A stretch of 39,630 nucleotides of DNA from Phlyctochytrium arcticum (Eukaryota > Chytridiomycota > Chytridiomycetes > Chytridiales > Chytridiaceae): assembly GCA_025602905.1 (NCBI GenBank), contig JAHLKI010000069.1:1-39630 (forward strand). The letters are read 5' to 3'. The notes under the pieces are model-generated. The model searched no databases and was not told the origin of the DNA. It saw nothing but the letters and a program-made list of their open reading frames with translations. Numbering within the stretch: position 1 is the first letter of the stretch; each line of letters starts with the position of its first letter. Position numbers and translations under genes: made by a program. Positions 1 through 11,016 of the stretch are shown here, in pieces.

Positions 1-58
1 ACTAGTGAATGAAGGAGTGGTAGACTTTTAAAGACGAATTCTAGACACAAATAACAGC

Positions 59-1386
59 ATGTCTGACCCCGAAGATGATGGAGCGCACAGCGACGAGGAT
101 GTCGCATCAGTCGCAGCTGCGCAAAGCAATGCCCCACCAGTTTCCAAGCCTCTCACTTCCGAACTCATTGCCCCTCATATCACCCTCCTCTCCCGAACGG
201 GCAACGGCCTTTCCCACGCATATACACGTTTAGAAATTCACGATCAGGCCATTACTGACCTCGACTGTTTGGATCACTACCCACATCTGCGAACAATCGA
301 CGTGTCTCTCAACGCACTTTTGGATGTGAAAGGATTGGCTAGTTTGGAGTATCTGCTGAGTGTAGATTTGCATGCCAACCTTTTGACGAGTATACCGCCA
401 ATTCTGGACAAGAAAAAATATCTCCAGCATGTAAATATAGCGCGAAATCGGCTTGAAAAGTTCGACATCACCAGCTGGCCAATGTGTACATGGCTAAATC
501 TCAATGGTATCTGCTCAAGTCTAGTTTTCTCTTACCTAAATCCTGGGCTAAACAAAAGCCATCTGATGATTCTCTCTAGAGAACAGTCTGACAACCCTCT
601 CACTACCCGACTTTCCGGCGCTACAGCATCTGGAGGTCCGCGCAAACAAACTGTCATCTATACAACCTCTGCACGCACCAAAACTCCAGAAACTTTACCT
701 AAGCGCCAACCCAACACTTTCCACCCTCGCCACAGTTGACCTGGATGACAAGCCAGCGCTGCAAATGCTGCATTTCCGCGATTGTGCTATAGAGAAGCTT
801 GCTTGGGGTGAGGCCCAAGAGCGTGGCGGGAGTGCTGGGGGACGGGGGCAGGCGCAATGTCGGCGAAGGACTGAGAAGTCTTGTGTATCTCAATCTGAGG
901 TAACCGTGAGGGGGGATCAATGTTCGTTGGTTTACTGATTGTGAACGTATAGAGGGAATCAGATTGCAAACATAGCCGAAATTGATCACCTTGCTGTGCT
1001 CCCAGCTCTCAAAATCCTTGTACTAAGTGGTGAGTTCTCCGCATGATCAAGACCAGCTCAGTCATCCCGTAACTCTATTGTGCAGAAAACCCAATCGATC
1101 AGCTTCCCACCTACCGCCTTGACATCCTTTCACGCCTTCCCAAGCTGGAGCGCCTCGATAAAGAGCCAGTGACAGAGGAGGAGAGGGAAGAAGCGGAAAA
1201 CCATCGCTTAAACATGGAGAGGGAAAAGGAGGAAGCGGCTGCAGCTGCGGCTGCCGCGGGAAGTGCTCGGGATGGGGGAGATGCTGATGATGAGGGGGGT
1301 GAAGGAAAGGTATGCAGATAATTTTTTTTCATGAAGTCGATTCATCAAAATGCTCTCAACAGGACGCGGATGAGGACGGGGATTAG
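59..1386 (+). CDS. LRRC23: LRRC23-like leucine-rich repeat protein (radial spoke, cilium/flagellum)
   Basis: Six exons join in frame to 343 codons: 59-506, 580-807, 869-899, 953-1029, 1086-1309 and 1363-1386, all with GT-AG introns of 53-73 nt. An acidic N-terminus is followed by the LRRC23 signature LLSRTGNGLSHAY and then leucine-rich repeats such as LNLNENSLTTL and YLNLRGNQIANI. The LRR cap LPKLERLDKE leads into an acidic, Ala-rich tail (EEEREEAEN). Order, cap and length match animal LRRC23, a head component of radial spoke 3 in motile cilia. In a fungus this implies a flagellated zoospore. The ATG at 59 is the first in frame and lies just inside the window edge, so an upstream non-coding exon cannot be excluded. 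The gene is convergent with CFAP300, with 195 bp between the stop codons. Family identity is from memory of the human protein; exon phases were read directly. Confidence 0.9.
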
Positions 1387-1581
1387 ATCCGACCAAAAAT
1401 CTCGCACATCACCCTCGCTTCTTTTGTATCATAGCCATTGACATCAAATATATCGCACCTCAAAAAATTCAGTCGTTGTGCTGTTTTGCAACAGGCGAAC
1501 CCCTTAACACGTCCGCTATGACTCGTCTACCGATTTAAATACATCTCTGTTCCTTTCCATATATATATACAATCTCTTTCC

Positions 1582-2570
1582 TCAGTAATATGAATCGGAC
1601 GCGTGGTAAAGAACATTGACGATCCGCTTGACAGGGTCCACGGATACGTAGCAAAAGTTTTGCACATGTTCCAGAGGAAATAAGGGCGACACACTGGATT
1701 CCAAATTTGAAACCTTCCAAACTCGAGAGGCAACGCGTAGCTGTCCAGTTCCAGAGTCTTTCACTACGCTAATGAGATCCTTATATAGTTTCTTTGTCAC
1801 GTCCAAATACGGCGTTATCTCATCCTCGTACTGGCAAAGTGCTCCACCAAGGCATAGTGCTTTGAAAAGGTGAAAAATAAACTCTGATCTATCGGAAGGA
1901 GGGAACAAATCGTATGTGGGAGAGGTCTGGTCCAATAGGCAAAGGCGAAGCGCGTCGGGTATGAGGAAGGATTCGTGATACGTATCAAGAATCTTGATGA
2001 TTTCCCCGGTAGGTCGGGTGATTGTTCCTACGTATGGGGGTAAACAACTTGAGCCGCCTTCTAAAAAGTGAAGACTTACGATCATTTAGTATCCTCTCAA
2101 AGAAGCTCAAACTTGTTACGCTATGCCCGGTTTCCTCTACGTCTACACGGGTGACCTTGCCGAGCGAGGCCCAACGATCTTTGGTTCCCAACACCTTCAT
2201 CCGACCATTTACTTCGGGATCATTAAAGAAGTCGAGGAGGAAGCGCTCCGTGTGGTAAGGTTCCAAGTGGTGGTCATATGAAAAACGGTGAAGTTTGATA
2301 TGGTCTTGCATCCCCCTATTACGCACAAAATTTGATGTTATGGCCTCTGAGACGTTGATGTCTTTGACTTAAAACACTGGCGTACCATTTGAAGAAATAA
2401 TCTTGTACCTCGCGACTGTCGAAATTAGTTTTCCCACTTGGAGGGCAGAATGTGAAGTGGAAGTGGGGACCATCGGAGCTTTCTTGTTCTACGCTAATCA
2501 TCTGTGCAAGGTCGTATGCGCGTACGCGTCGTAAGTTTCTGAACGCGTGAGTGAGAACCTGGCGACGCAA
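1582..2570 (-). CDS. CFAP300: CFAP300-like cilia- and flagella-associated protein
   Basis: Three exons on the minus strand (2570-2386, 2315-2080, 2027-1582) give 288 residues, close to animal CFAP300 (C11orf70). Both introns are short GT-AG introns of 70 and 52 nt and the phases fit. Diagnostic blocks are FHFTF near the N-terminus, the exon junction reading FFKWGMQDHIKLHRFSYD, SLSFFERILNDR, the highly conserved FKALCLGGALCQYEDEITPY, and VDPVKRIVNVLYH near the C-terminus. CFAP300 acts in cytoplasmic preassembly or transport of axonemal dynein arms; that role comes from work on the family, not from this sequence. The start at 2570 is the first ATG of the open frame; an internal Met could be the true start. 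No frameshift is visible. The gene is tail to tail with LRRC23, another ciliary gene. Confidence 0.9.
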
Positions 2571-2814
2571 AAGTTCAAGTTCAACAGTTGAACATTTGAC
2601 ATGAAAATGCAGGCACGTGATTATAAAACTGAAGATCAGCAGTGTGCATCAGAGCATACATTTACAGGGAGGGGGTAAAGGCATTTTGGAGCGCTGTGTG
2701 GGGGTATAGCGACAACTTGATTTCCAAAAAATGTGTATGTACAATGCATGGGTATCTACAAGATCGATTGATCCGAATGTTTACTGAAAAAGATCAGCAA
2801 AGTAAGCGTCCACC

Positions 2815-3934
2815 TCATTTGAAGGCCTTCTTCTCGTCCGTGTCGTCCACTTCTTGAGGCGCCCTCCAGATACGAGAAACTTCGTCCTTTGTGTATTGCT
2901 CTTTATGTCCGGGATGCGAATTATCGTCTTCATCAGCTGATTCAACTGAATTTGCTATGGAAAAAGGATTAACGGACATGAGCTGATGTATTAAGCACGT
3001 GTGGCCTACAATCTGAAGATGCTTCTGAAGTTTGGGCAGTTGATTCATTTGCGACTTCCGCGGTGACGTTGCTTGACCTGTCCTCACTTTCTTGAATCGT
3101 CTTCACGCGTTTTTGCCGCTTTCGAGCCTTCTTTTCACTACTCTTCCGTTTCCTTTCCTCTTTCAGCCTTCTCCTGGATTCTTTGATTTTGCGGTAGTTC
3201 AGCATGTATGCACAATCATTGCATAGGCGCAATTTGATCAGAGCATTGTGTATCGTGCCAACTTCCTCATAACGGAAATTCACTTCCCAGGATCTCAAAG
3301 TAGGATCGCTTGCTTCGACATGGTCATTGTCGGATGCTCGCCGAGCACTCCTATTCCGCGCGTTCCGCGACTCCTTTTCTGAAACATCACAAGCCAGATT
3401 GCCGCAGATGAATTGGCCTTTGCCAGAGATCACTTCCCGCTGAGTCCGCCACCGAAGAGCGATTTGGCCGGTCTTGAACTTTGATAAATTGGCTAGACAG
3501 TACTCTTTAAACAACCGGTCATAGTACTTTTTGGCAAGGCGGGACTCCCAATCCGCTCCTACATCGTCTTCATCATCTCGCAGGAACCTGAACGGATCAC
3601 ATTTGGTTCAGTTTCCCGTTAGCAATTCATTTCATTGTACAAACCTGTGCCTCTCTTTCAAAATCTGGATCTCTGTTCTCACACCTCTTTCCTGCTCAAC
3701 TTTTCTGCGATCCTCTGCAGCTTTGCCGTAATAAGAGAGGTACTCTCCCATGAGCTTCCTATGGCGCTGTGTAATATAAAACAAACAGAATGAGATCAGA
3801 TATATATCAGTTGTTTGTGTACTGGCTATATCTTACCTGGTATGCGGAAAGTTCTGACGCATCTTTGCGAAAAACCTCGGACAGTCTTTTGTGTTACGAT
3901 CTTGGTGCTCGTCCTCTCCGAACGTTCGAGGCAT
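2815..3934 (-). CDS. FRA10AC1: FRA10AC1 family protein
   Basis: Four exons (3934-3837, 3758-3645, 3587-3010, 2954-2815) join in phase to 309 codons, near the length of human FRA10AC1. The conserved core is clear: KKYYDRLFKEYCLANLSKF, then WRTQREVISGKGQFICGN, then a Cys-x4-Cys pair split by a charged loop, LRSWEVNFRYEE and NALIKLRLCNDC. The two Cys pairs probably bind zinc. A Lys/Arg-rich stretch after residue 200 looks like a nuclear localisation region. The C-terminus RIWRAPQEVDDTDEKKAFK resembles the tail of the family. FRA10AC1 is nuclear and has been found with late spliceosomes; its exact role is unclear. The start ATG at 3934 was chosen because it opens the frame leading into exon 2; an overlapping upstream ATG is out of frame. 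Confidence 0.88.
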
Positions 3935-4284
3935 TTTCCATTGTTCTGCTGCACAAAAAGTTCAAAAACCACCAACTCCGAGACCTGTCATCTCGATGAT
4001 AAATTACAGCCGAATATTGCTAAAATAAGTTTCGGACAGGTTCGTCCGAAAGCTGCGACGTGAACCGGGAGTGCAGGAGAGCAGAGCGAAAGCCGCACAT
4101 TGACGGCACCGTACGCACAGGGTGACAGGCATCACACGGAGTGGGAAACAGAGAATACTGGGTTCGTTCACAAAAAGTTAAAAATCTATGTACATTTGGC
4201 ATTGGCGTTAAAAAACGCCATCAGCGGGCTGCCTGACCATACTGGACACGGCAGTAATCCCCAAACTTTTCAGTGTTGAGGCGA
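3935..4284. other. intergenic stretch without recognised gene
   Basis: This 350-bp stretch lies upstream of FRA10AC1 and downstream of the H2A stop codon. It should hold the FRA10AC1 promoter and the H2A 3' end. I see no convincing ORF, RNA gene or repeat. A metazoan-style histone stem-loop is not obvious, so the H2A message is probably polyadenylated. Confidence 0.5.
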
Positions 4285-4838
4285 CTAGTATTCCTGAGAG
4301 GTAGCACCACTCTTCTCCTTGGTCTTGGTCTTTTGAGGCAACAGGGTTTGGTGAATGTTGGGCAAAACACCTCCTTGGGCAATGGTGACGTTTCCGAGAA
4401 GCTTGTTCAATTCCTCATCGTTACGGATGGCAAGCTGCAAGTGGCGGGGAATGATACGAGTCTTCTTGTTATCGCGGGCGGCGTTACCAGCCAATTCGAG
4501 AATTTCAGCAGCAAGGTATTCAAGCACAGCGGCCAGGTAAACAGGAGCGCCTACAAAGAATGGGAGCAGAGTCAATTAAAGCTCTCAGAATATTACAGTG
4601 CTTCAGGGAAGTCCACTGAAAGGCTTGAACACGTACCGGCACCAACACGCTGAGCGTAGTTGCCCTTGCGAAGGAGACGGTGAATACGTCCAACTGGGAA
4701 CTGAAGTCCGGCGCGAGCTGAGCGAGAGCTGCCGCCCTTGACAACCTTGTCGGCACCAGCCTTTCCTTTGCCACCTGGAAACAGAATAAGAGGAGAACAG
4801 GAACGTGTGCAGAATGTGGCAAGTCACGTACCAGCCAT
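4285..4838 (-). CDS. H2A: Histone H2A with H2A.X-type SQEY tail
   Basis: Three exons (4838-4832, 4774-4637, 4550-4285) give 136 residues. The first exon is only 7 nt (ATGGCTG), followed by a 57-nt intron. The fold is complete: basic N-tail, [76 protein letters not shown] and [18 protein letters not shown]. The C-terminus ends in SQEY, an SQ(E/D)-aromatic motif of the type phosphorylated at DNA breaks in H2A.X, so this single H2A can serve both canonical and damage-signalling roles. No H2B gene was found in the roughly 1 kb upstream, where fungi often place it divergently. A TATA element lies about 140 nt upstream. No frame disruption is present. Confidence 0.97.
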
Positions 4839-5830
4839 TGTAAGTTACTAGAAAAAAGAGAGGTTAGAAGGATAAACGAGAGACACTGGTCGAGTTCTTG
4901 AAATGGCGTGCAGATGAGCCGACGTTGGATGTAGATGGAGTGCAAGCAGCGGGGGGGCGACGCGAGTGCATCGAGTTTATATACCCGTGGCCATTATGCG
5001 ACACGGGCTGCCCGTTCTCATGGTGACCAAAATGGTTGGCCACCAACTAGTGACTGTGCCCCTTGCATTGGAGACTCAAATCATTCAATTGCAGCGTCAT
5101 CAACAAATCTCAACAAATAGCTTACGCAGACGCAGAAGATCAGGAGCTGGATCAGGAAGGGAAGTACATGATTTTGATTGCCAAGAGTACATACTCTGGA
5201 AAGGCATGGTGGGGAAGGTGTGAACTTTCGCCTCAAGCGACTCTGGCGTTGGTGGCCGCGTCTGAATGATGCGAATTGCTCCAGTCAGTTTTTACCCATT
5301 CCAGCTCTTCTTACCAGTTGCAGTATACATACAGGCGCTTCTTGCCGGAGGCATGTCTGTTTGGGTTTTACGATGTTCAACGCGGATTTCCAAACATCAT
5401 TGATACCAGAGTTACAAGCGACATCAGTTCAAGTTCAATGATAAAAATTCCAAAGTTGCAAGTAAACATCGCAATAACGCTGGTGGCAAGTAAGAACCAC
5501 ATCATCTCTCGGGGCAAACCTGGCCGCGATGGCAAATCGTGGTCGAAGGTATGATCTGGAAGATGTAGTGGGACGATCAACTCGGACTTTTCAGGATGTC
5601 AATCACTAGCGGAAATTTGTGAATCAAATATCACTGTGGCCAAAAATGTTGGGAAGGATCGATAGTTGTATGAATAATGTCACGGTAATATACGAATATC
5701 TACAGAATTGTGCCTCTCCTTCTATATAAGGGTTCCTCCAGAGAAGTTCAGAGGGGGGAATGATTAAATGTACAAGATGCCCTTCGCCTAGATCTCTGAC
5801 TTATCCAAAGTGGTAGGGCTCCGCCAGAGG
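4839..5830. other. intergenic region upstream of H2A
   Basis: About 1 kb contains the H2A promoter and no gene I can support. Open frames here are short, overlap each other on both strands and match nothing known. A TATATAAGG element occurs near 5723 on the plus strand, but only a 19-codon frame follows it before the stop near 5820. No divergent H2B was found. Confidence 0.45.
4976..4983 (-). promoter_or_regulatory. TATA box of histone H2A
   Basis: On the minus strand this reads TATATAAA, about 138 nt upstream of the H2A start codon at 4838. Distance and perfect consensus suggest the core promoter of this highly expressed gene. No mapped transcription start is available. Confidence 0.6.
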
Positions 5831-6871
5831 TCAACTAGTCCTCTTCTCCAAAGAAAGCATGAGTGGTAAGTCAAGACCGCTGCGTCTTTCATTGCGGAAA
5901 CTCCACATCCCCGACGCTTTCAATGCTTGACCCATGAGCTTCATTCCTTCGATTCGCATCTGTCGACAAAACTGCGTTGCAAACGTGATTTGTGACGCAA
6001 TTCCCAGCTCACAGTTTTGAGGGAGGTGGAGTGAAGATTGCCTTTTGGCCAATCGTGGCTAACAGGAAGATCCCATGCACAGAAAATAGTTCGTATACTT
6101 CCAGCTGTTCACCGTCGAAACGGAGGAGATAAGTTGAAGGGTATAGCTGCCCCAATTGTACCATGCAACACTTTCCAAGAGAATTTGGCGTCCATGTTCC
6201 AGCTCTTCATCGAAAACTCGACACGAGCGACTGAATGATTTCAGCGGGTAAGTCCGATGAGTTCTTCACCTTCTCTATGAATGCCACTCGGTTGTTTTTC
6301 CAGGCCAGGAAAATCATAGTCAGCAGCATCATTCATCGCACTGGCCGCAACTTTACCAAATCAATTGCGAAACCGGAAAACGCGGCCGACCAATAGGCAT
6401 AAGAGTACTGTAGTTATGCTCTATAAATGCTGAAAAAAAGAACAGGTCAATCAGTGACTCTCGCTGGGTGGCACCAAATATACTCAACCTTGCTGCGCGT
6501 TCAAAGCATTTGTATATGATCCGGCCACGGAAAGAGCACATCCGCTAACCAAATATGATCTTGCGTCATTTGGGTCCGACTGCTGGCCCAGAGAGATTTC
6601 ATTGCATTTCTCCACACATAGAAGTCCCCCACGATCCACACGACACCATCCATGTAGTGCTTGATAAAAAAATTCCGAGCCAGCTCCTGTGCACGGGCTT
6701 GAGCGTTAGCCCATTTCGTTTTAATTTTCAGAATCATCAACGTTCTCTTGCGTCAGTCAGCCATCTTGACGGAATACCGAAGGCCGGGCCTCTTGCAAGC
6801 AGTTGTCGACCGCATTGCTTGCTGCTAAGGTACCGAAACAAGATATAATGTATCGTACTCTCCAAGTGAGA
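5831..6871 (-). CDS. Probable spliced gene of unknown function, helical-repeat-like (5' end unresolved)
   Basis: Five minus-strand exons join in one consistent frame: about 6871-6778, 6686-6489, 6429-6357, 6230-6113 and 6058-5831. All introns are GT-AG, of 91, 59, 126 and 54 nt. The product has helical, Ala/Leu-rich stretches such as LVSGCALSVAGSYTNALNAQQ (in part), RVFDEELEHGRQILLESVAW and ITFATQFCRQMRIEGMKLMG. These look like tetratricopeptide-type helix pairs, but the match is weak and I cannot name a family. The start codon is not resolved: the first exon begins at an acceptor (TTTTTAG) and no clear exon precedes it. A second frame is also open through the first two exons (ending HIQML at 6501) but is unusually Trp-rich, so I prefer the frame above. 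It may be a decayed or error-containing gene. Confidence 0.4.
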
Positions 6872-7855
6872 CTAAAAATTGATCGTGAATGAGTTGGATA
6901 ACTGTTCTGTATAATGATGATGTATGAGTTCAGTGTTCCTGACATAAGTTAAACATGTGTTTTGGGCCAGCTCCAAATGGTGTTGGATCAAAAAAACGTT
7001 GTGTTTGAACACCCAGCGACCGAAATAAGAAGTGAGCAGAGCTTCAAATCTTTCCGATGGGTGTTGTCACCCGACCAAAGGCACGAAATGCCACACCTAG
7101 TGCGGGGGCGGACCAGAGGCACCTACCCTTCACACCATGTCTGCAACTGGGGTTCGCATCTACAGCAGGCGAATGTTGTCACTCGACCAAAGGCACGAAA
7201 TGCAACACCTAGTGTGGGGGCAGACCAGAGGCACTTTCCCTTCACACCATGAACGCACAACCAGTAGGCGGAAATCACGGACAGCACGGACAGCAATACC
7301 TGCCTTCTCAAACTTTCAACTCTTCTTCGGTTGCTTTGATGTGTTCAACGGAACTCACGGTCGTCGTGCGGATGTTGAGAAGATGTGACCCGCAGCCGAC
7401 ACCTCTTCTTTGTCTGATCTGAGTACGGGGACAGATTCGGTCTTCAAGTGTAAGATCAGGCGTCAGAAGATGCTTGACCTGCTTGAGATGGAACTCGGAA
7501 AAAGGTGAGAAACCTGGTGAGAAACGCGCCGTGACGTGGCAGCGTCTCGGGCGACTGGCGCAAGCAGCGGGTTCGAGCCGGTTTGCGAATCCGGCTGCAG
7601 GGAATGAAGGGTGCGGCCGCAGCAAGCAAAACGATCGCGAAAGAGCCCCAACGAGACCTGCCCCCTTCAGCTGATCCATCTGGTGCAGAGAAGAAGTTGC
7701 TGCACTGTCCGCCAGATTGTCTCGGAGTATCTGCCCGCTCCTTTATACCTCGCCTGTGGTCAACTGCCGCCGTCGTTAGCAGGCTGATCTCGTGCCGCCA
7801 CGGCCCTAAACTTGCTCAGATCACACCGTACTTTACACATTCTGACTGCCCATTC
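6872..7855. other. gene-poor stretch with tandem repeat, upstream of SEC61
   Basis: Apart from the two-copy 78-bp repeat at 7062-7251 I see no supportable gene. The ORFs at 7308-7679 (-) and 7583-7921 (+) are GC-rich shadows without recognisable sequence. The SEC61 promoter should lie in the distal part. A T-loop-like string near 7569 lacks the rest of a tRNA fold. Confidence 0.45.
7062..7251. repeat. two-copy 78-bp direct repeat, period 112 bp
   Basis: Copies at 7062-7139 and 7174-7251 are each 78 bp and differ at only 6 positions, separated by a 34-bp unique spacer. Each begins TGTTGTCAC, contains GACCAAAGGCACGAAATGC and ends TTCACACCATG. The repeat lies between the unknown minus-strand gene and SEC61. 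It could be a local duplication or the remains of a longer satellite; a regulatory role is possible but not shown. Confidence 0.85.
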
Positions 7856-9548
7856 ATGTCTTGTAAGCATCAGTCGAGCCGTATGTCCCTCTCGCCCTGC
7901 CAGAGCGCTACCTTTTCTTGAACTTTCCTTGATGGTCCTCCAGTCCGATTACTTCACGCTTTACTGGCCGTTCATCTCCTTGATGGCCGGAAGTGGCCGC
8001 TCCTGACCGCAAGGTAGAGATCGCTACTCAGCTATTCGGTCTGTGACCATTCTCAACACCGTCACTTTGGATTATAGGTTCAGTTCAAGGAAAAGGTCAT
8101 GTGGACTGCTATCACCCTCTTCATCTTCTTGGTCTGCTCGCAGATTCCCCTTTCGGAATTATGTCCTCAGAGTCATCCGATCCCATGTACTGGATGCGTG
8201 TCATCCTTGCCTCCAACCGAGGAACTTTGATGGAAATGGGAATTACTCCCATCGTCACGTCAGGAATGATCATGCAGCTATTGGCCGGTGCCAACATCAT
8301 CGAAGTTGATTACTCTTTGAAGGAGGACGGGCCTTATTCTCCGGAGCTCAAAAACGTAGGAAGAAATATTTTCACACTTTAAATATCTCATTCGCTAACC
8401 GATAACCCCTTTTGGATCAGTTTTGCCATGGTTATCGCCATTGGTCAGGCAACTGTCTCTGTCTGGTCCGGTGTGTACGGTGATCCCAAAGACATTGGAG
8501 CCGGAATTTCTCTTCTCTTGATTCTTCCAGCTCTGCATCGCCGCTTGATCACCATGCTCTTGGATGAAATTGCTCCAGAAAGGTTACGGTTTGGGATCTG
8601 GTATCTCGCTTTTCATTGCCACCAACATTTGCGAAAACAGTGTCTGGAGGCATTCAGCCCCACTACCTCACAACACCGCCGTGGTACGGAATTTGAAGGG
8701 CGCCGTGGTCGCGCTTTTCCACTTGTTGTTCACCCGCCACGATAAGTTCCGTGCTGTGAAGGAAGCCATGTAACCGCCAAAACTTGCCCAACTTGTCCAA
8801 CTTGATTGCAAACCATTGTCGTGTTCGCGGTCGTTATCTACTTGCAAGGATTCCGCGTCGAGATCCCCCGTCAAATCCAACCGATTCCGTGGTCAGCAAG
8901 GAAACTACCCTATCAAGCTGTTCTAACACACTCCAACATGCCTATCATGCTCCAGTCCTGCTTTGGTTTCCAACATCTTTTTCATCTCCCAGCTGTTGTA
9001 CAAGCGTTGGCCCGAGAACTTGTTGATCCGTCTTTGGGAGTTTGGAAAAGCCCCGAAGGAATTCCTCAAGAGTATGCCACAAGCGGATTCGCCTACTATA
9101 TTCATTCACCCCCGCATAAACTGGCCGATGCATTCACCGATCCCATTCACTTTGTCATCTACGTTAACTTCATGCTCTCAGCATGCGCCTTGTTTTCCAA
9201 GACTTGGATCGAAGTCTCTGGCTCCTCTCCCGCGATGTTGCCCGTCAATTGAAAGAGCAAGGTTTGGTTATGCGTGGACACCGTGATGTCTCCATGTACA
9301 AGGAGTTGAAGCGTATCATTCCCACTGCTGCCGCTTTCGGTGGTCTCTGCATTGGAGCTCTTTCAGTGTCTGCTGATCTGCTTGGTGCTATTGGCTCTGG
9401 TACCGGTATTCTCTTGGCTGTTACGATCATCTACCAGGTTGGTTCATTCGCGCTACTTTATGTGACATGTCAACTCAACATCTCTTCTATCTAGTACTTT
9501 GAAATCTTTGTCAAGGAGCAGCAGGAGCAAGGATCAGAGCTGTTCTGA
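7856..9548 (+). CDS. SEC61: SEC61 alpha (protein translocon channel), frame broken by many small indels
   Basis: The conserved SEC61 alpha protein can be followed from ATG 7856 to the stop at 9546-9548. A 7-nt first exon (ATGTCTT) precedes exons from 7944, 8078, 8421 and 9495. Recognisable blocks include [120 protein letters not shown] and the C-terminus [17 protein letters not shown]. The frame changes about twenty times, nearly always at one-base gains or losses, many in short homopolymers (for example near 8152, 8421, 8540, 8700, 8774, 9040 and 9232). Amino acids stay conserved between breaks and in-frame nonsense substitutions are not evident. This suggests consensus error rather than decay. 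The working protein would be the multi-spanning ER channel for nascent chains. Another intact copy elsewhere cannot be excluded. Confidence 0.85.

Positions 9549-11016
<1,468 letters not shown>

Noticed and set aside
6248..6303. Textbook plus-strand intron (GTAAGT to TTTTTCCAG, 56 nt)
   Set aside because: Joining the flanks gives a stop at once in two frames and only a 41-codon peptide in the third; it lies inside an intron of the better supported minus-strand gene.
7550..7600. GGTTCGAGCC string resembling a tRNA T-loop
   Set aside because: The T-stem does not pair properly and no acceptor, D or anticodon arms can be drawn around it.
7856..9548. SEC61 as a true pseudogene
   Set aside because: Damage is almost purely one-base indels with conserved protein between them, and neighbouring sequence is visibly faulty, so I favour sequencing error. 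Not excluded.
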